Part shown: piece by piece, positions 1-8,361 of the stretch
How positions within the stretch are numbered: position 1 is the first letter of the stretch
Layout of the letters: every line of letters starts with the position of its first letter
Source: Flavobacteriales bacterium
GTDB lineage: Bacteria; Bacteroidota; Bacteroidia; UBA10329
DNA length: 62,176 bases
Assembly: GCA_021741155.1 (NCBI GenBank)
Contig: JAIOYP010000019.1
Coordinates: forward strand, 1-62,176
Direction of reading: 5' to 3'
The notes under the pieces: generated by a model
Told to the model about the DNA's origin: nothing
The model's database searches: none
The model's input: only the letters and a program-made list of their open reading frames with translations
Program-made: the position numbers and the translations under genes

Positions 1-1389
1 GTACTTGGCGGCAGAGAACATCTCGGCTTCGTCAAAGTCATCGGCCATCAGCTGCATGCCGAATGGAAGACCGTTTTTGGTTCCAACAGGAACAGAAATA
101 GCAGGAATACCTACAAGATTTGCCATCACCGTGAAAATGTCTTCGAGGTACATCTTTATCGGGTCATCCGAATTTTCTCCAAACTTGAAAGCCACATCGG
201 GCGTGGTTGGAGAAAGAATCATGTCATACTTTGAGAACAACTCATCGGTTGTGTTCTTAAGCAATCGTCTTACACGCTGTGCTTTGGCGTAATAAGCATC
301 GTAATAGCCAGCAGAGAGCACAAACGTTCCGAGCATGATTCTACGTTTCACTTCCGTTCCAAAACCTTCTGAGCGGGATAGTTTGTAGGTGCTTTCCAAG
401 TCAGTAGCTTTCTCACTTCTATAGCCATAACGCATACCGTCATATCGCGAAAGATTAGAGGACGCTTCGGCAGTAGTTAGGATGTAATATGTAGGAATGA
501 GATGGTCGAGCAATGAAAAATCAACGGCATCAACGGTGTGTCCGTCAGCTTTCAACTTCTCTATAACTTCCATAAAACGCGCTTTGATCGTAGCATCTAG
601 CGCTTCACTTTCCACACATTCTTTTAGGTAGGCGAATTTCTTCTTGCCGATTGGTTTTGGAGCGTAACTCGGAACTTCTCGGCTTGATGCTGTACTATCG
701 AATTCGTCATTGCCCGACATCACTTCCGTGATAAGCGCGGCATCTTCTACATTCTTTGCAAACGGACTTATTTGATCAAAGCTGGATGCAAATGCCAACA
801 ATCCATGGCGCGAAATGCGGCCATAAGTTGGTTTGATTCCAACCAATCCGCAGAAAGAAGCGGGTTGACGTACAGAACCGCCCGTTTCTGAACCTAATGA
901 TACATGGCAAAGGTCGGCAGCAACTGCCACAGCTGAACCGCCAGAAGAACCTCCTGGAACTCTCGTTTTATCTAACGGATTCAACACATTTCCGAAAGCG
1001 GAATTCTCGTTGGAGCTTCCCATCGCGAATTCATCGCAATTGAGACGCCCAATGATAATGGCATCTTCGGCAAGCAGTTTTTCAACGGCTGTTGCACTGT
1101 AAAGCGATTCAAATCCATCCAGAATCTTGCTTGAGCCTTGCACTCCGTGACCTTCGTAGCAAATATTGTCTTTGATGCCGACAACTACGCCAGCCAACCT
1201 TCCAGCAATGCCAGAAGAGAGCTTTTTATCGATGGCATCAGCTCGTTCCAATGCCTCATCAGCATAAACAGCCAAGAACGCATTCAGGTCCTTGGTTTCG
1301 GAAATGCGTGCGAGAAATGCCTCAACGGTCTTGCGAACCGTGGTTGTTCCTTCCTTTAATGCAAGATGATACGAAGCAATGTTGGCCAT
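1..1389 (-). CDS. gatA: Glu-tRNA(Gln)/Asp-tRNA(Asn) amidotransferase subunit A (partial)
   Basis: Subunit A of the GatCAB amidotransferase, which amidates mischarged Glu-tRNA(Gln) or Asp-tRNA(Asn) using glutamine-derived ammonia. I translated it from the ATG at 1387-1389 on the minus strand; it stays open to the left edge for 463 residues, so only about 15-25 C-terminal residues of the usual 475-490 are missing. Amidase-signature features are visible: GIKDN carrying the catalytic Lys, and the Gly/Ser-rich PGGSSGGSAVAVAA with the catalytic Ser motif, then GSETGGSVRQPASFCG and KPTYGRISRHGL. It lies 20 bases downstream of tatA and is the last visible gene of the 7304-to-1 minus-strand run. gatB and gatC are not in the window. 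The family assignment is firm. Confidence 0.95.
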   Translation of the reverse strand, partial: MANIASYHLALKEGTTTVRKTVEAFLARISETKDLNAFLAVYADEALERADAIDKKLSSGIAGRLAGVVVGIKDNICYEGHGVQGSSKILDGFESLYSATAVEKLLAEDAIIIGRLNCDEFAMGSSNENSAFGNVLNPLDKTRVPGGSSGGSAVAVAADLCHVSLGSETGGSVRQPASFCGLVGIKPTYGRISRHGLLAFASSFDQISPFAKNVEDAALITEVMSGNDEFDSTASSREVPSYAPKPIGKKKFAYLKECVESEALDATIKARFMEVIEKLKADGHTVDAVDFSLLDHLIPTYYILTTAEASSNLSRYDGMRYGYRSEKATDLESTYKLSRSEGFGTEVKRRIMLGTFVLSAGYYDAYYAKAQRVRRLLKNTTDELFSKYDMILSPTTPDVAFKFGENSDDPIKMYLEDIFTVMANLVGIPAISVPVGTKNGLPFGMQLMADDFDEAEMFSAAKY

Positions 1390-1409
1390 TTGAACTAAAT
1401 GGTCCGGAC

Positions 1410-1601
1410 TTAATCTTTCTTCTCAGAAATCTTATCAGTCTCTTCGCCTTTTGAGGCGTCTTTGAACTCCTTAATGCCTTTTCCAAGGCCCTTCATCAAT
1501 TCAGGAATTTTTTTCCCACCGAACATGAGAAGAATGACAATGGCAATAATAATGACCTCCTGTGGGCCAAAAACACCGAGTATGACTGAACCTAAAAGCA
1601 T
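1410..1601 (-). CDS. tatA: Sec-independent (Tat) translocase subunit TatA/E
   Basis: Small TatA/E-type component of the twin-arginine translocase, which exports folded proteins across the inner membrane. The 63-residue product has a short N-terminal transmembrane helix (about residues 12-27), the hinge [16 protein letters not shown] typical of the family, and a charged Lys/Glu-rich amphipathic tail. It begins with ATG and sits between the EnvC-like gene (13-base gap) and gatA (20-base gap), so it is probably co-transcribed with both. No tatC is visible in the window. TatA and TatB cannot be separated by length alone, but the short tail favours TatA/E. Confidence 0.93.
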   Translation of the reverse strand: MLLGSVILGVFGPQEVIIIAIVILLMFGGKKIPELMKGLGKGIKEFKDASKGEETDKISEKKD

Positions 1602-1614
1602 GTGTCAAATGTAT

Positions 1615-2844
1615 TTATTTTTTACTCACGATCCATTTAGCAGGATTGAGTTTTGTAGCACCTTTCCATATTTCGAAATGAAGTACGGTTCGATCGTCTT
1701 CGCGGCTCGTAACCACCAACCCAATCTCTTGTTTCACGGTGAGTTTGTCGCCCATCTTAACAGTGACCTCTTCAAGATTTGCATACACACTTAGGAACTC
1801 TCCATGACGCATAATAACCGCCTTGTGCGCACCAGGAATGGAAACAACGGCAGAAACGGTGCCTTCGTAAACCGCTCGTGCCTTTGTGCCTTTATCAGTG
1901 GTGATGTCAATGCCATTGTTGTCAATCATGATTGACCGCATGGTGGGATGCGGGTGTTCGCCAAAGTAAGAAGTGATGACACCACGATCAGACGGCCACG
2001 GCAGTTTCCCTTCGTTGTCGGCAAATTGACCAGAAAGAGCTAGTTCCTTAGGCGTAAGCGCAAAACCAGATTTGGTTGTGGTGGTGGTGTTGTCTTTTGT
2101 GGCCTTTTCTTTCGCTTTTCTAATCTCCTCTTCAATAATTCGGGCAATTGCTTTCTCCAATTTCTTGGCATCACGCTGCTTCTGCTCAAGGTCTTTTTTG
2201 AGTTGACTCTCCTTTTTCTTGAGGGTTGCAACCATCTTGTCCTGCTCATCTTTCTCTGTTGAAAGCTGGATTTTCTCCTTCTCCTTATCTTCAACCAGAT
2301 AGGCCATTTTGGTTTTCTTTTGTGCCAGTTCGTCCGTGCGTGATTCCAGTGCCAATTTCACCTCTTCGATGGCCTTCGCCTGTTGCTGTCGGTGCGTAGC
2401 ATATTGCTGGAAATACTTGACTCGTTTGTAAGCCTGATTGAAATCTTCCGAAGAAAGAATGAACATCAAGCGATCATACTTGCTCTGATTCTTGTAGGTG
2501 TAGTAAAGCATTTTGGCGTACTCGTCCTTCAATCGTTTAAGGTCGGCCTCTAGAGAAGCGACTACGCCACGGGTTTGATCTATCTGAGCTTGCACGAAAT
2601 CTACTTCTCGAAGAATGGTGTTGATGAGCTGTTGTCGCTTGTTAATCTTGGAACTGAGCAGGTTAAGCTCGCTCAATGACGCTTTCTTGTTGGCAGCAGT
2701 CTCCTTGAGGAGTTTATTGGTGAATTCGATGTCTTTTTGAAGCTGCTTCTTTTGACTTTCGAGTTCTGATTTTACTTGGCCTAAGGCCGCAAGCGAACCG
2801 AAAACCAGCAGAATCAGAAGTATGTTGCGCCTAATAAGCCACAT
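1615..2844 (-). CDS. EnvC-like murein hydrolase activator (coiled coil plus degenerate LytM/M23 domain)
   Basis: Exported 409-residue protein. A signal peptide (MWLIRRNILLILLVFGSLAA) is followed by a long Lys/Glu/Gln-rich coiled coil (about residues 25-260) and a C-terminal LytM/M23 domain (about 300-409). The domain looks catalytically dead: the position of the first zinc histidine reads NNGID instead of HxGID, and the usual YxHL reads YANL; only the last HFEIW histidine remains. This pattern fits EnvC/NlpD-type activators, which switch on periplasmic amidases rather than cutting peptidoglycan themselves. I chose the ATG at 2842-2844 because it places the signal peptide at the N-terminus; an in-frame start 75 bases further upstream would add a non-signal leader. 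It overlaps the end of the DUF4292 gene by 14 bases, suggesting translational coupling. Confidence 0.85.
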   Translation of the reverse strand: MWLIRRNILLILLVFGSLAALGQVKSELESQKKQLQKDIEFTNKLLKETAANKKASLSELNLLSSKINKRQQLINTILREVDFVQAQIDQTRGVVASLEADLKRLKDEYAKMLYYTYKNQSKYDRLMFILSSEDFNQAYKRVKYFQQYATHRQQQAKAIEEVKLALESRTDELAQKKTKMAYLVEDKEKEKIQLSTEKDEQDKMVATLKKKESQLKKDLEQKQRDAKKLEKAIARIIEEEIRKAKEKATKDNTTTTTKSGFALTPKELALSGQFADNEGKLPWPSDRGVITSYFGEHPHPTMRSIMIDNNGIDITTDKGTKARAVYEGTVSAVVSIPGAHKAVIMRHGEFLSVYANLEEVTVKMGDKLTVKQEIGLVVTSREDDRTVLHFEIWKGATKLNPAKWIVSKK

Positions 2845-3622
2845 ATTTGCTCGGAATATTGAAAGGGAACCGCAAGGTACTTTTCTCTTCGATCTTTGAC
2901 CAGTTAAGCTCAACGGCAATATTCTCTTTTCCTTGTGTTCGGAAACGCATAGAAGTCGGGAAAATCATCGTTTCTAATTGTTGGAAGTCACGGTACTCGG
3001 CCAAAATTTGCTCGTTTCGTGCTGGATTTTTGAGAACCGAACGTGTTACGCGCCAAATGCCTGGGTCAATTTCTGTGCGCTGTTCCAGTTTCAGAGGAGC
3101 ATTGCTCGTTGCGATTTTATCCGATGCCGCCTCTAGCGTGTAGAGGTCAACTAGCGGTTTGAGAATGTACATCTCTTCATCATACAATCGAACAAATTCT
3201 CCTGTCAATGCTGATTGTAGCAGTTCAAAGCTCACCTCCAGTTTCAGCAGTTCGTTCGCCTTCTCAAACGATTCCGAGAAATACTTCTGCTCGATACGAT
3301 TGACCATTTTGATGCTATCTGGAGAAATAACCAACCGAACGACTTCAATTCCCAATCCGGGAGAGATGGAAAGCCAGATAACGCTGTCCTTTTTGAATCG
3401 CGCGCGCACTCCGAAACTCTGCGTTTTCTCTGCTGTGGAATGATTGACATTCAGCTTTGCTTCTAGGAACTCGTAGCTGCTGTGTGCTCTCACAGAATCA
3501 AGCAACTGCGCGGTGGTAATCTTTGGAAGTCCCGAAGGGCGGGTTGCCATTTGGCTGCTTTTACAGCCAAAAAGCATAAAGATGATGAGCACCGCTGCAA
3601 TAATCGATAAGGGAATTCTCAT
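2831..3622 (-). CDS. DUF4292 domain lipoprotein
   Basis: Predicted lipoprotein of 263 residues with an N-terminal hydrophobic segment and lipobox LFGC, so it is probably anchored to a membrane facing the periplasm. The rest is beta-rich (for example SFGVRARFKKDSVIWLSISP) and matches the Bacteroidetes family DUF4292, whose fold is considered related to LolA/LolB-type lipoprotein carriers; the precise function is unknown. A TTG six bases upstream (3626-3628) could also serve as start, but the ATG at 3620-3622 gives a cleaner signal sequence. It lies between the TPR protein (6-base gap) and the EnvC-like gene (14-base overlap), in a gene order often found in Bacteroidetes. Confidence 0.85.
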   Translation of the reverse strand: MRIPLSIIAAVLIIFMLFGCKSSQMATRPSGLPKITTAQLLDSVRAHSSYEFLEAKLNVNHSTAEKTQSFGVRARFKKDSVIWLSISPGLGIEVVRLVISPDSIKMVNRIEQKYFSESFEKANELLKLEVSFELLQSALTGEFVRLYDEEMYILKPLVDLYTLEAASDKIATSNAPLKLEQRTEIDPGIWRVTRSVLKNPARNEQILAEYRDFQQLETMIFPTSMRFRTQGKENIAVELNWSKIEEKSTLRFPFNIPSKYVAY

Positions 3623-3628
3623 TGTCAA

Positions 3629-5350
3629 CTAGGGAAGCTTTTTGCCTTCAATTTTTGATGGCAGTTCCTCGCTGTGGTCGCCCAGTCCTGAGGCAATTTT
3701 CCATTGTTCCAGCGCCTTGTCTTTCTCTCCCATTTTGTAAAGAATATCACCGTAATGCTCTACGATAGTGCCGCTTTTGCTGCCTCCGCCTTCCATCGCT
3801 TTCAATATCCATTCGAGGGCCGTTTCGTACTTGGCCTGTTGATACAGAATCCAAGCATACGTGTCTTGATAGTTGGCTTCGCGCGGTTGGAGTAGGTTTG
3901 CCTTCTTAGACATTTCTTCTGCATGCTCTAACTTTTCTGACCGCAGCGAAAGGAAGTAGCTGTAATTGTTCAGCAACAAAGGATTGTTCGGTTCTTTTTT
4001 GATGGCTCTTTCAAACGTCTCGTCCGATTCCTTGTACTGCTTGAGATTATTGTGCGCATCGGCAAGCACCGAAAGTAGTTGCACATTCATATACGATTCT
4101 GTCCGTGTGAAAATCTCTCCTTCGGAAAGAATGCTCACAGCTTCCTTGTACTCCTTGAGACTGTTGTGCGCTATGCCGTTGAGTAAATAGAGAACTCCCT
4201 GATTAGGGAACAAATCGAGCGCTTTTCTGCTGTCGGTTTTCATGGCTTCCCAATCGCGGAGTTCGTAGCTCGTATTCACAAGCTGACTCCACACCATGAA
4301 GCGACTGCTGTCCAATTTCACCGTTTCGTAAAAAGCATCACGCGATTCTTTCAGCTTGCCATCACGCAGCAAGAAATCTGCCTTCATGGCAAATGACTTG
4401 GCATCGGTGGGATGTGCGGTTGTCAATAAATCGAGCAATTCGTAGGCCTGGGTCAAGAGTTTATCATCACCCGAGGTGAGGTTGTAGTACGACATCATCA
4501 CCTGAATCTTACTATCGATGCTCAATGCCGGACTGGCAAACGCCATTTTCAATTCTTTGTACGAGGCATCGTAATCCCCTTTCTTACGGTGATATTCCGC
4601 AAGGTTCAAATGCAGAATCGGGTCTTCTGGATGGTTCTTGGCCATGCGCTCGTACACCACAAAGGCCTTGTCGAGCATGTCGTTGGCGGTGTAAACCTCC
4701 GCCAACATGCCCAAGTAGCGTTGCTCTCCTGGGAAGTTGGCTATTAACCGCTCCAATTCTTTCACCGCATCTTCTAAGCGATCCATTTGGAGGTAAATCT
4801 TCTCCTTTTGCACAGAGATTTCTTCGCTTACCCCAATCACCTCTTCAATCTTATTGTAGGATTGAATGGCTTCTTCAAATCGGTTCAAGTAGAGATAGGA
4901 AGTTGCTAACTCGTACTGGTATTCCACCTTGGTTGGATATTCCTTTACCAACCGCTCGTAAATACGGATAGCCGATTGGAAGTCATTCATTCCAAGCTGA
5001 ATTTCAGCTGTAAAGAGCGAATACCATTCGTTTGATGGATCGAGCTCCAGCGCACGAAGCGCAAACGGAAGTGCTGCCGGTACTTGCTGACTTGTGGTAA
5101 GCAGATTGGCCAATTCGTAATAACTGGCGGCATTGTTTGGGTCAATCTTAATGCAATTGTGATAGAGTTCGGCAGCCTCTTCGTAGTTGCCGAGCATCTT
5201 TTGCTTGCTGGCATCTAAGAACAGTTCCGTGATTTTGCGATTGTCCTCATAGCTCGGCTCCTTAGCCTTCTTATTTCGCTTCTGACCGTTGGCAACACCA
5301 ACCGAAAGGGCAAGAACAAAGACGAGTAGTATGTGAAGGGTTTTACTCAA
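3629..5350 (-). CDS. Exported tetratricopeptide-repeat protein
   Basis: A signal peptide ending ANGQ is followed by about a dozen TPR units over residues 35-550, for example [20 protein letters not shown] and [20 protein letters not shown]. The product is 573 residues and is probably a periplasmic or envelope scaffold that binds partner proteins; no enzyme domain is visible. The only start that keeps the signal peptide is a TTG at 5348-5350, which overlaps the dut stop codon as TTGA, so translation is likely coupled to dut. Its place between dut and the DUF4292 lipoprotein gene is a common Bacteroidetes arrangement. The partner proteins cannot be read from the sequence. Confidence 0.9.
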   Translation of the reverse strand: MSKTLHILLVFVLALSVGVANGQKRNKKAKEPSYEDNRKITELFLDASKQKMLGNYEEAAELYHNCIKIDPNNAASYYELANLLTTSQQVPAALPFALRALELDPSNEWYSLFTAEIQLGMNDFQSAIRIYERLVKEYPTKVEYQYELATSYLYLNRFEEAIQSYNKIEEVIGVSEEISVQKEKIYLQMDRLEDAVKELERLIANFPGEQRYLGMLAEVYTANDMLDKAFVVYERMAKNHPEDPILHLNLAEYHRKKGDYDASYKELKMAFASPALSIDSKIQVMMSYYNLTSGDDKLLTQAYELLDLLTTAHPTDAKSFAMKADFLLRDGKLKESRDAFYETVKLDSSRFMVWSQLVNTSYELRDWEAMKTDSRKALDLFPNQGVLYLLNGIAHNSLKEYKEAVSILSEGEIFTRTESYMNVQLLSVLADAHNNLKQYKESDETFERAIKKEPNNPLLLNNYSYFLSLRSEKLEHAEEMSKKANLLQPREANYQDTYAWILYQQAKYETALEWILKAMEGGGSKSGTIVEHYGDILYKMGEKDKALEQWKIASGLGDHSEELPSKIEGKKLP

Positions 5351-5781
5351 TGCTTTCCTGTGTGTCCGAATCCACCAGCACCGCGCACCGTTTCATCTAA
5401 TACTTCAACTTCTGCCCACGAAATCTGTTCGTGTTTGGCAATCACCATCTGCGCCACGCGCTCACCGTTCTTGATAACAAACGGTTCGGCCGAAAGGTTT
5501 ACCAACAGCACCTTTATCTCTCCACGGTAATCTGCGTCAATCGTTCCTGGCGTATTCAAAACAGTTAAACCGTGTTTATATGCCAGTCCGCTACGAGGAC
5601 GAATCTGTGCCTCGGTTCCTTTTGGCAACGCAACGAAGAGCCCCGTTGGAACCAATACTCTTTCCAAACTCTTTAACTCAATATCGGCTTCAATATTGGC
5701 ACGCAAATCCATCCCGGCCGAAAGTTCTGTTTCGTAGTTGGGCAGTGCGTGTTCTGAGCGATTTATTACCTGTACTTCCAT
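5347..5781 (-). CDS. dut: dUTP diphosphatase
   Basis: Trimeric dUTPase that hydrolyses dUTP to dUMP and pyrophosphate, keeping uracil out of DNA and supplying dUMP for thymidylate synthesis. The conserved motifs appear in order: SAGMDLRA (motif 1), [13 protein letters not shown] (motif 2), [14 protein letters not shown] (motif 3), [10 protein letters not shown] (motif 4) and the C-terminal GAGGFGHTG lid (motif 5). From the ATG at 5779-5781 the protein is 144 residues, the usual size; a longer reading from 5811 would add ten residues without homology. It lies 32 bases downstream of the flippase gene and overlaps the TPR gene start by four bases. Confidence 0.97.
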   Translation of the reverse strand: MEVQVINRSEHALPNYETELSAGMDLRANIEADIELKSLERVLVPTGLFVALPKGTEAQIRPRSGLAYKHGLTVLNTPGTIDADYRGEIKVLLVNLSAEPFVIKNGERVAQMVIAKHEQISWAEVEVLDETVRGAGGFGHTGKH

Positions 5782-5813
5782 TGCTAATTCTTTCTTCGAG
5801 CGGGCGCGCAAAA

Positions 5814-7304
5814 CTACTTAAAATTGGGGCGGAGGAGGAACCACGATAGCCCCGCGTATGTGAGTAGAAACAGCACGTTCAATGCCAGTCCGTATTGCAT
5901 TTCGGATACGTGAAGCACCACACTGGCCCAATAGAGCAGCACCGCGCCTCCCACCATGCCAAACAGTTTCCCCAATTCGTAAGGAACGGGATAGTATTTC
6001 CGACCAAGTAAATAAGACACTACCATCATGGAACCGTAGCATGCAAAGGTGGCCCAAGCAGATGCCATATAGCCGTACGTTGGGATGAAAAGCAGGTTGA
6101 TGACTATGGTGATGATTGCTCCGAAGATGGCGAGACCAGCGCCATGTGCAGTTTTCTCGGTGAGCTTGTACCAAACAGATTGATTGTAATAGATGCCGAG
6201 GAAGATGTTCGCCATCAGGAGAATGGGCACCACCTTGAGTCCAACCCAGTAATCCTCGTTCGGAATGAAGTATTTGAAGAGGTCGATGTAGAGCATTACA
6301 AAGAGGAAGGTTCCAGCCAGTATCCACACGAAATAGGTCATGATTTTGGCGTAGAGTTGCTTGCTACCCGCCTCCTTTTCTTGCGAGAAGAAGAACGGCT
6401 CGGCCGCATAGCGGAAAGCCTGTATCATCAACGAAATAACGATAGAGAGTTTGTAGCAAGCACCATAAACACCCAATTGATACATGGCGCCATCCTGACC
6501 AAGAATCGGGTAGAGGATACGTTTCAGCATCACGCGGTCAAACATCTCGTTCATCATGCCAGCCAATCCTGCAACGAGCAGTGGAAGGGAGTAAATGAGC
6601 ATAGGCTTAAGAAGACTCCATTGTGGTTTGGTGAATCCGCGAAGCATGGTTGGTCCCAGCAGTAGGAACTTGACAATGCTGGCAATGAGGTTGGCAATAA
6701 AGACGTAGCCTACGCCCGTTCCGGTATCATAGAAGGTATCGGTAAGCCAATTGCCGCCACCTTCGGCAACAAGCGGTAGGCAGTAGCGCAGAAAGAATAC
6801 GTTGAGGCCAATGTTTACCAACACGTTGGCGATGTTGATGCCGGCAAAGGTCTTGGCCTTGTTCTCGGATCGAAGCCGTGCCAAGGGAATAGACGACACC
6901 GCATCCAACCCCACAATAATGGCAAACCACACTACATATTCCTTATTGTCGGGATAAAGCAACCAATCTGCAATGGGCTGCGCGAAGAGGATGGCCATGA
7001 GGATGAAAACACCCGTGCTGCTTGCCAGCGAACTCAATATGGTAGAAAAAACCGTCTTCGGCTCGTGCTCATCCTTAGTAGAAAAGCGGAAGAAAGCGGT
7101 TTCCATGCCGTATGTAAGCAGGATGATGAGAAAGGCTACGTAGGCATACATCTCCGTAATAACCCCATACTGCTGTGGCACAAACACCACCGTGTGCAAC
7201 GGCACAAGGAGGTAATTGAGAAAGCGTGCCACAATTGAACTAAGTCCGTAGATGGCGGTCTGACCTGCTAGCTTTTTGAGGATTGACAAGGTTTTTTGTT
7301 GCAT
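5814..7304 (-). CDS. Wzx-like oligosaccharide flippase family protein
   Basis: Polytopic inner-membrane protein of 496 residues with about 12-14 hydrophobic segments. It opens with the polysaccharide-flippase pattern [27 protein letters not shown], here in the first 40 residues. The family (MVF/MOP superfamily) flips lipid-linked sugars to the outer face of the membrane for cell-wall or surface-polysaccharide assembly. No glycosyltransferases adjoin it, so its substrate is not evident. It is the first gene of the run down to gatA. The start is the ATG at 7302-7304. About 110 bases upstream separate it from the adhesin/PorP terminator, and that gap holds no convincing promoter. Confidence 0.87.
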   Translation of the reverse strand: MQQKTLSILKKLAGQTAIYGLSSIVARFLNYLLVPLHTVVFVPQQYGVITEMYAYVAFLIILLTYGMETAFFRFSTKDEHEPKTVFSTILSSLASSTGVFILMAILFAQPIADWLLYPDNKEYVVWFAIIVGLDAVSSIPLARLRSENKAKTFAGINIANVLVNIGLNVFFLRYCLPLVAEGGGNWLTDTFYDTGTGVGYVFIANLIASIVKFLLLGPTMLRGFTKPQWSLLKPMLIYSLPLLVAGLAGMMNEMFDRVMLKRILYPILGQDGAMYQLGVYGACYKLSIVISLMIQAFRYAAEPFFFSQEKEAGSKQLYAKIMTYFVWILAGTFLFVMLYIDLFKYFIPNEDYWVGLKVVPILLMANIFLGIYYNQSVWYKLTEKTAHGAGLAIFGAIITIVINLLFIPTYGYMASAWATFACYGSMMVVSYLLGRKYYPVPYELGKLFGMVGGAVLLYWASVVLHVSEMQYGLALNVLFLLTYAGLSWFLLRPNFK

Positions 7305-7372
7305 TCCTCAACCCAAAAACAGGCAGTGGATTGTGCTGTGCAAATTAAAGAATGTTAAAAGGGATTAAACAA

Positions 7373-7399
7373 GAACGGCTCGCAATCTGCGAGCCGTTC
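7373..7399 (-). terminator. Strong hairpin after the PorP/SprF gene
   Basis: A perfect 12-bp stem (GAACGGCTCGCA / TGCGAGCCGTTC) with a 3-base loop lies just past the stop of the 7418-8359 gene. On the minus strand it is followed by CTTGTTTAAT, so the U-tract is interrupted. It probably ends the adhesin-PorP transcript. Confidence 0.7.
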
Positions 7400-7417
7400 A
7401 AAATGATATCCTTTATA

Positions 7418-8359
7418 TTATTCCGAATCTCCCGCTGGAGCAGCCTCTGGGCTTTCGGTTGCCACCTTCTTCCAAGGGCGGAATCGAACGCCCACCATCA
7501 TTTCATGGGTTCCGTTAGAGTAGTTTTTGAGGTTAGAAGTAGTCATGTCGTAGCTGTAAGCGAATACAAGGAAGTCCTTGTAGGCCAATCCGCCCATGAA
7601 AGAAACGGCATCCTTATGGCGATACGAAGCACCAATCCAGAATTGATCTCTCCAATCTAACTTAACTCCGGCATCAAACTGTGGTGGTGCTGGGAACACA
7701 TACTTCAAGAGCACATTTGGCTGAATACCGAAGTCACCCACGTGGAAAGTGTAGCCTCCCATTAACATATAATGACGCGCCAACTTGCTTTCAGGATTGT
7801 TCTGATTCTCGAGGAATTTTAGCTGGTTACCGATAAGTTGTGGTAACGAAATACCCACGTTGAAGTTCTTGTGTTTCAGGTTTATTCCGAAAGTTGCATC
7901 GGCCGTGTAAACCGTCATTACCTGATTTGGGAATACCGGGTCACCGTTCTCGCGTAGCGTCACTTTCGTTCCATCAATACGGTACTGAAGAAGCCCAAAG
8001 CTTAATCCCATTCCCAACTTCAAAGACTTAGAAAGCTTGAGGTGATAGGCATAAGATAGGTAGAAACCCACGCGGCTAGTTGGACCAGTGATGTCGGCAA
8101 ATACCGAACCGCCCATTCCCATGTTCTGCTTCTTAAATGGGCCATGTGCTGAAAGGATAAAAGTTCTTGGCGCATCGGTAATTCCCACCCAGTGCAGTCG
8201 GTTGTTCGATTTTACTTCCCAATAGTCGTGTTGGCCCGTGGTAGCGGGGTTCAGTACATAATCGTTAATCATATACTGAGCGTATTGCGGAATTTGCTGA
8301 CCAAAGGAGGTCAGCGAGAGTCCAACAAACAGGGCTGATATGTATAGAATTCTCTTCAT
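7418..8359 (-). CDS. PorP/SprF family type IX secretion membrane protein
   Basis: Outer-membrane beta-barrel of the PorP/SprF family, 313 residues. A signal peptide (ending FGQ) is followed by the family opening QIPQYAQYMINDYVLNPATTG and a barrel made of short amphipathic strands. Members of this family help deliver type IX cargo with type B sorting domains, and are often encoded next to that cargo. Here it lies two bases after the stop of the 3147-residue SprB-repeat adhesin, which carries a type B domain, so I infer that it serves that adhesin. The C-terminal residues ATESPEAAPAGDSE form an acidic tail outside the barrel. Start ATG at 8357-8359. Confidence 0.92.
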   Translation of the reverse strand: MKRILYISALFVGLSLTSFGQQIPQYAQYMINDYVLNPATTGQHDYWEVKSNNRLHWVGITDAPRTFILSAHGPFKKQNMGMGGSVFADITGPTSRVGFYLSYAYHLKLSKSLKLGMGLSFGLLQYRIDGTKVTLRENGDPVFPNQVMTVYTADATFGINLKHKNFNVGISLPQLIGNQLKFLENQNNPESKLARHYMLMGGYTFHVGDFGIQPNVLLKYVFPAPPQFDAGVKLDWRDQFWIGASYRHKDAVSFMGGLAYKDFLVFAYSYDMTTSNLKNYSNGTHEMMVGVRFRPWKKVATESPEAAPAGDSE

Positions 8360-8361
8360 GA

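Noticed and set aside
6144..6665. 173-residue plus-strand ORF opposite the flippase gene
   Set aside because: The minus-strand flippase has clear family motifs throughout this stretch; the plus-strand translation has no recognisable domain.
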